The notes below the pieces were generated by a model, which saw nothing but the letters and a program-made list of their open reading frames with translations, was not told the DNA's origin and ran no database searches. A program made the position numbers and the translations under genes. A stretch of 64,000 bases of DNA from Planobispora longispora. GTDB lineage: Bacteria > Actinomycetota > Actinomycetes > Streptosporangiales > Streptosporangiaceae. Shown here in pieces: positions 61,383-64,000 of this stretch; position 1 is the first letter of the stretch, and each line of letters begins with the position of its first letter. The DNA lies in contig NZ_BOOH01000003.1 in the NCBI RefSeq assembly GCF_016863135.1, positions 62,001 through 126,000 of the forward strand, read 5' to 3'.

Positions 61383-62426
61383 TTGCGTTACCGACTGCTG
61401 GGCCGGACCGGCCTGCGGGTGTCCGAGCTGTTCTTCGGCGCGATGACCTTCTATGAGCGCGGCGGCCCCGACGCCCTGCCGGAGTATCGCGCCATGCTCG
61501 ACGCCTACGCCGACGCCGGGGGCAACGTCATCGACACGGCCTCGGCGTACGGCGAGAGCGAGGACGTCCTCGGCGAGCTCCTCACCGGCCGCCGCGACCG
61601 GTTCGTCGTCTCCACCAAGTACACGCTCTCCCGCGACCGCCACGACCCGAACGCCGCCGGCAACCACCGCAAGAACCTCGTGCTGTCGCTGGAGAACAGC
61701 CTCCGGCGGCTGCGCACCGACTACATCGACCTGTACTGGGTTCACCTGTGGGACCGCCGCACCCCGATCGAGGAGACGATGCGGGCGCTGGACGACGCGG
61801 TGCGCGCCGGGAAGGTGCTGTACGTCGGCATTTCCGATGCTCCCGCGTGGATCGTCTCCCAGGCCAACACTCTGGCCGAGTGGCGGGGCTGGACCCCGTT
61901 CGCGGGCCTGCAGGTGCCGTACAACCTGCTCAAACGCGACATCGAGCGGGAGCTGCTGCCGATGGCCGAGGCGTTCGGGATGAGCGTCGCCGCGTGGGGG
62001 CCGCTCGCCGGCGGTGTGCTGTCCGGGAAGTTCACCGACGCGGAGGCGCCGGGCGCGGGCACCCGGGTCGACCCCTCGGCCCTCACCCCGCGCGACCACG
62101 CGGTCGCGCGGGCCGTACGGCGGGTGGCGGACGACCTGGGCGCCACGGCGGCCCAGGTGGCGATCGCCTGGACCCGCGCCCGCTCCGCCGCCGTGCACCC
62201 GATCGTCGGGGCCCGTGACGTCAAGCAGCTCACCGAGAACCTGGGCGCGGCCGGCGTCGTCCTCCCCGAGGAGGCGATCCGGCTGCTGGAGTCGGCGGCG
62301 GGGTTCGAGCCGGGCTTCCCCGGCGACTTCATCGCCGAGTGCGAGGCCGATCCGTGGGTGTTCGGCGAGGCGGTCGCAGGGCTCGGCGGACCGGGAGGCG
62401 GTCCCGGCCGGTCGCCCGCCCGATAG
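61383..62426 (+). CDS. Aldo/keto reductase
   Basis: 347-residue NADPH-dependent oxidoreductase with a TIM barrel. Catalytic residues in order: Asp and Tyr in VIDTASAYGESED, Lys in VVSTKYTLS and His in DLYWVHLWD. The C-terminal cofactor loop is HPIVGARDVKQLTENLGA. The start is a TTG at 61383, preceded by AGAGGA at suitable spacing and giving the usual N-terminus MRYRLLGRTGLRVSEL. Substrate unknown. Confidence 0.92.
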   Translation: MRYRLLGRTGLRVSELFFGAMTFYERGGPDALPEYRAMLDAYADAGGNVIDTASAYGESEDVLGELLTGRRDRFVVSTKYTLSRDRHDPNAAGNHRKNLVLSLENSLRRLRTDYIDLYWVHLWDRRTPIEETMRALDDAVRAGKVLYVGISDAPAWIVSQANTLAEWRGWTPFAGLQVPYNLLKRDIERELLPMAEAFGMSVAAWGPLAGGVLSGKFTDAEAPGAGTRVDPSALTPRDHAVARAVRRVADDLGATAAQVAIAWTRARSAAVHPIVGARDVKQLTENLGAAGVVLPEEAIRLLESAAGFEPGFPGDFIAECEADPWVFGEAVAGLGGPGGGPGRSPAR

Positions 62427-62439
62427 GGCTCCGGCGGCC

Positions 62440-62481
62440 ACTTGGCGGCTCCGGCGAGATCGCGTCAAGAACCCGCCAAGT
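62440..62481 (+). terminator. Inverted repeat after the aldo/keto reductase gene
   Basis: ACTTGGCGG and CCGCCAAGT are perfect 9-bp arms with a 24-nt loop, 13 nt after the stop codon. The long loop makes this a weak terminator candidate. Confidence 0.35.
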
Positions 62482-62496
62482 AGCTGCCAAGAAGCC

Positions 62497-62534
62497 GGGA
62501 TCACTGTTGGGACCACACATCCGACAGTGATCCC
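62497..62534 (+). promoter_or_regulatory. Long hairpin abutting a Shine-Dalgarno
   Basis: GGGATCACTGTTGG and CCGACAGTGATCCC form 14-bp arms with one G-U position and a 10-nt loop. The 3' arm ends directly before GAGGAG (62535-62540), the ribosome-binding site of the next gene (ATG 62551). It could be a terminator, an operator or a translational control element. Confidence 0.6.
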
Positions 62535-62550
62535 GAGGAGAGACACCTCC

Positions 62551-63009
62551 ATGCGCAAGGTCTTTCTCAGCTTCGCCGCCATCCTGCTGCTGGCCGTGCT
62601 CGTCCAGTTCTACCTGGCCACCTTCGGCGCCTTCCAGCGTCCGCTGCCGACCCCGGGCGATTTCGGCGCCATGGGGCCGCACGTGCTCAACGGCCTCTTC
62701 GTCATCCCCGTCGTGTCCCTGATCACCACGATCGCGGCCGCCGTCACCCGGTCGGGCGCCAAGCTGATCTGGCTGAGCATCGCCCCGCTGGGCATCGCCG
62801 CCGCGCAGATCTTCGTGATCTTCCCGCTGGCCGAGCTGGCCGGCGCCGACGCCACCCGGACCACCACCGCCTCCCACGTGGTCCTCGGCTTCCACGCCGT
62901 TCTCGGCCTGTTCCTGCTGTGGGCCTCGGTGACGGTCCTCCGCGAGGCCAGGAGCCCGGCCACCGCCGCCCTGACCGGCCGGGTCCCCGTCGCCGCCGCC
63001 CGTTCCTGA
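62551..63009 (+). CDS. Four-helix membrane protein (DUF6220-like)
   Basis: 152 residues with four hydrophobic segments: about 4-22, 47-68, 74-92 and 110-130. Conserved-looking features are the QFYLATFGAF region and HVVLGFHAVLGLFLLW. It resembles small actinobacterial membrane proteins of the DUF6220 type, without known function. GAGGAG is the ribosome-binding site, immediately preceded by a stable hairpin. Upstream of, and co-directional with, the multicopper oxidase gene. Confidence 0.75.
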   Translation: MRKVFLSFAAILLLAVLVQFYLATFGAFQRPLPTPGDFGAMGPHVLNGLFVIPVVSLITTIAAAVTRSGAKLIWLSIAPLGIAAAQIFVIFPLAELAGADATRTTTASHVVLGFHAVLGLFLLWASVTVLREARSPATAALTGRVPVAAARS

Positions 63010-63072
63010 GCACTTCCGCCCGCGAACCCCGAAGGTCCCCTCCGGCAGATTCCCGAAGATCCCGAAGAAGCG

Positions 63073-64000
63073 ATGACCACCGCTCAGCTCCTCGCCCTCG
63101 ACCACATCGTGCTCGCTCTGGTCGCCGCGCTCTGGCTCGGCGCGGGGGCGGCCACGGTGATGTCCCGCCGCGACCGCCGTACCCGCCTGATCGCCCTCGC
63201 CGGCGTCCTGGCCGCCCTCACGGCCTCCTACCCCGTCTCCCCGGTCACCGCCGCCTTCCTGGTCGCCCTGGTGGCCACCGCCACCGTCATCACCCACCAC
63301 CGCCTCTCCTCCCCCGCCGGCCCTTCGTCCGCGGAGGCGCGCCCGAACCGGATCCGAGCCCGGAGGCGAGGGCACCGGAGCACGACGGCGGGAGTCGCCG
63401 TGCTCTGCTCCGCCGTCGTCTGGGCCGGGCTGTCGGCCTGGTCGAGCAGGGTCCCGGACCGGCTCAACCTCGGCGCGCACCACTCCGGCTCAGGCGCCCG
63501 CCCGGTCGCGGACGCGAAACCGGTGACCGATCTGCGGGGGCCGGTCACCGGAGCGAAGATCCGCCGCTTCACCCTCACCGCCCGGCCCGCGACCATCACC
63601 TTGGGCTCCGGGAAACAGGTCGAGGCGTGGACCTTCGACGGCAGGGCGCCCGGCCCGACGCTCCGGGTCCGGCAGGGCGAGCTGGTCGAGGTACGGCTGC
63701 GCAACGCGATGCCCGATCTCGGCGTGACCCTGCACTGGCACGGCTACGACGTCCCCGTGGGAGAGGACGGTGTGGCCGGAGTCACCCAGGACGCGGTCCG
63801 GCCCGGGGGCGAGTTCGTCTACCGGTTCCCGGCCGAGGACGCCGGCAGCTACTGGTACCACAGCCACGACCTGTCGGACCCGGCCGTCCGCATGGGCCTG
63901 TACGGCATGCTCGTCGTCGGCCCCGCGCCCGCTCCGGAGGAGGACTCCGCGAAATCGGAGTCCCCGCAGCAATCCCCGGCCTCGGAGTCCTCCGCCGCGG
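63073..64000 (+). CDS. Membrane-anchored multicopper oxidase (partial, 3' end beyond window)
   Basis: At least 309 residues. Three N-terminal hydrophobic segments (about 7-26, 40-72 and 108-126) are followed by an external cupredoxin domain with type 2/3 copper motifs LHWHGYDVP (near residue 224) and YWYHSHD (near 264). The remaining copper sites (HxH and HCH) would be past the window edge. A Ser/Glu/Pro-rich insertion begins near residue 295. Likely role: copper tolerance or phenol/metal oxidation outside the membrane. Multicopper oxidases usually have a simple signal peptide, so the multi-helix N-terminus is unusual. Confidence 0.88.
   Translation, partial: MTTAQLLALDHIVLALVAALWLGAGAATVMSRRDRRTRLIALAGVLAALTASYPVSPVTAAFLVALVATATVITHHRLSSPAGPSSAEARPNRIRARRRGHRSTTAGVAVLCSAVVWAGLSAWSSRVPDRLNLGAHHSGSGARPVADAKPVTDLRGPVTGAKIRRFTLTARPATITLGSGKQVEAWTFDGRAPGPTLRVRQGELVEVRLRNAMPDLGVTLHWHGYDVPVGEDGVAGVTQDAVRPGGEFVYRFPAEDAGSYWYHSHDLSDPAVRMGLYGMLVVGPAPAPEEDSAKSESPQQSPASESSAA

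Overview
This is a high-GC actinobacterial chromosome segment. The gene content points to Streptosporangiaceae or a close filamentous relative: a PknG-GlnX-GlnH cluster, a complete mce operon without mycolic-acid genes, an LprG-P55 pair, GAF-ANTAR and STAS regulators, F420/PPOX-type and DinB-type proteins, GTG/TTG starts and ATGA/GTGA gene overlaps. The genus is inferred from gene content only. No rRNA, tRNA, CRISPR array, insertion sequence or prophage was seen. The window looks like ordinary chromosome, cut inside a gene at both ends.

Layout. 1-3662: sugar ABC transporter (permease cut by the left edge, tandem ATPase) divergent from a LacI-type regulator, with two half-conserved operators in the shared promoter region. 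3744-7475: proline catabolism, with a PucR-type regulator divergent from proline dehydrogenase and P5C dehydrogenase. 7457-11028: HxlR-SCP2 regulator, aminotransferase, SDR protein lacking its usual lysine, and a small Asp/Gly repeat protein. 11114-15253: bifunctional penicillin-binding protein, DinB-like protein, serine hydrolase. 15516-24886: a tightly overlapping seven-gene signalling operon: coiled-coil protein, PknG-like kinase, PP2C phosphatase, VWA protein, FHA protein, GlnX-like membrane protein and GlnH-like lipoprotein. 24917-26310: membrane protein and PlsC acyltransferase. 26365-32689: a regulatory island with a STAS protein, a CheB-like methylesterase, a CheR-PAS methyltransferase, GAF-ANTAR, an anti-sigma-type ATPase and a second STAS protein. 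32686-34701: dhaKLM dihydroxyacetone kinase. 34860-39373: Smr protein, secreted subtilase and CBS protein. 39460-45804: PucR-type regulator divergent from a five-gene Liv-type ABC transporter. 46082-55311: mce lipid-import operon (two YrbE permeases, six Mce proteins, one Mce-associated protein). 55356-59397: phosphopantetheinyl transferase, MarR regulator, LprG-P55 export pair and OhrR-like regulator. 59585-64000: small membrane protein, XRE regulator, PPOX-type protein, aldo/keto reductase, four-helix membrane protein and a membrane-anchored multicopper oxidase cut by the right edge.

The most interesting items are: the expanded PknG-GlnX-GlnH operon, which couples a periplasmic amino-acid sensor to a kinase/phosphatase/FHA/VWA module; two unrelated genes (dhaM and the CBS gene) whose 3' ends, stop codon included, are copied as five short tandem repeats; an exact 90-bp-offset copy of the Shine-Dalgarno and start codon in one mce gene; a ~60-bp leader motif present twice around partner-switching genes; several clean palindromic operators; and a set of starts preceded by a -10-like hexamer at a constant 6-7 nt, which suggests leaderless mRNAs. 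All functional calls rest on reading motifs by eye; no database search was run.
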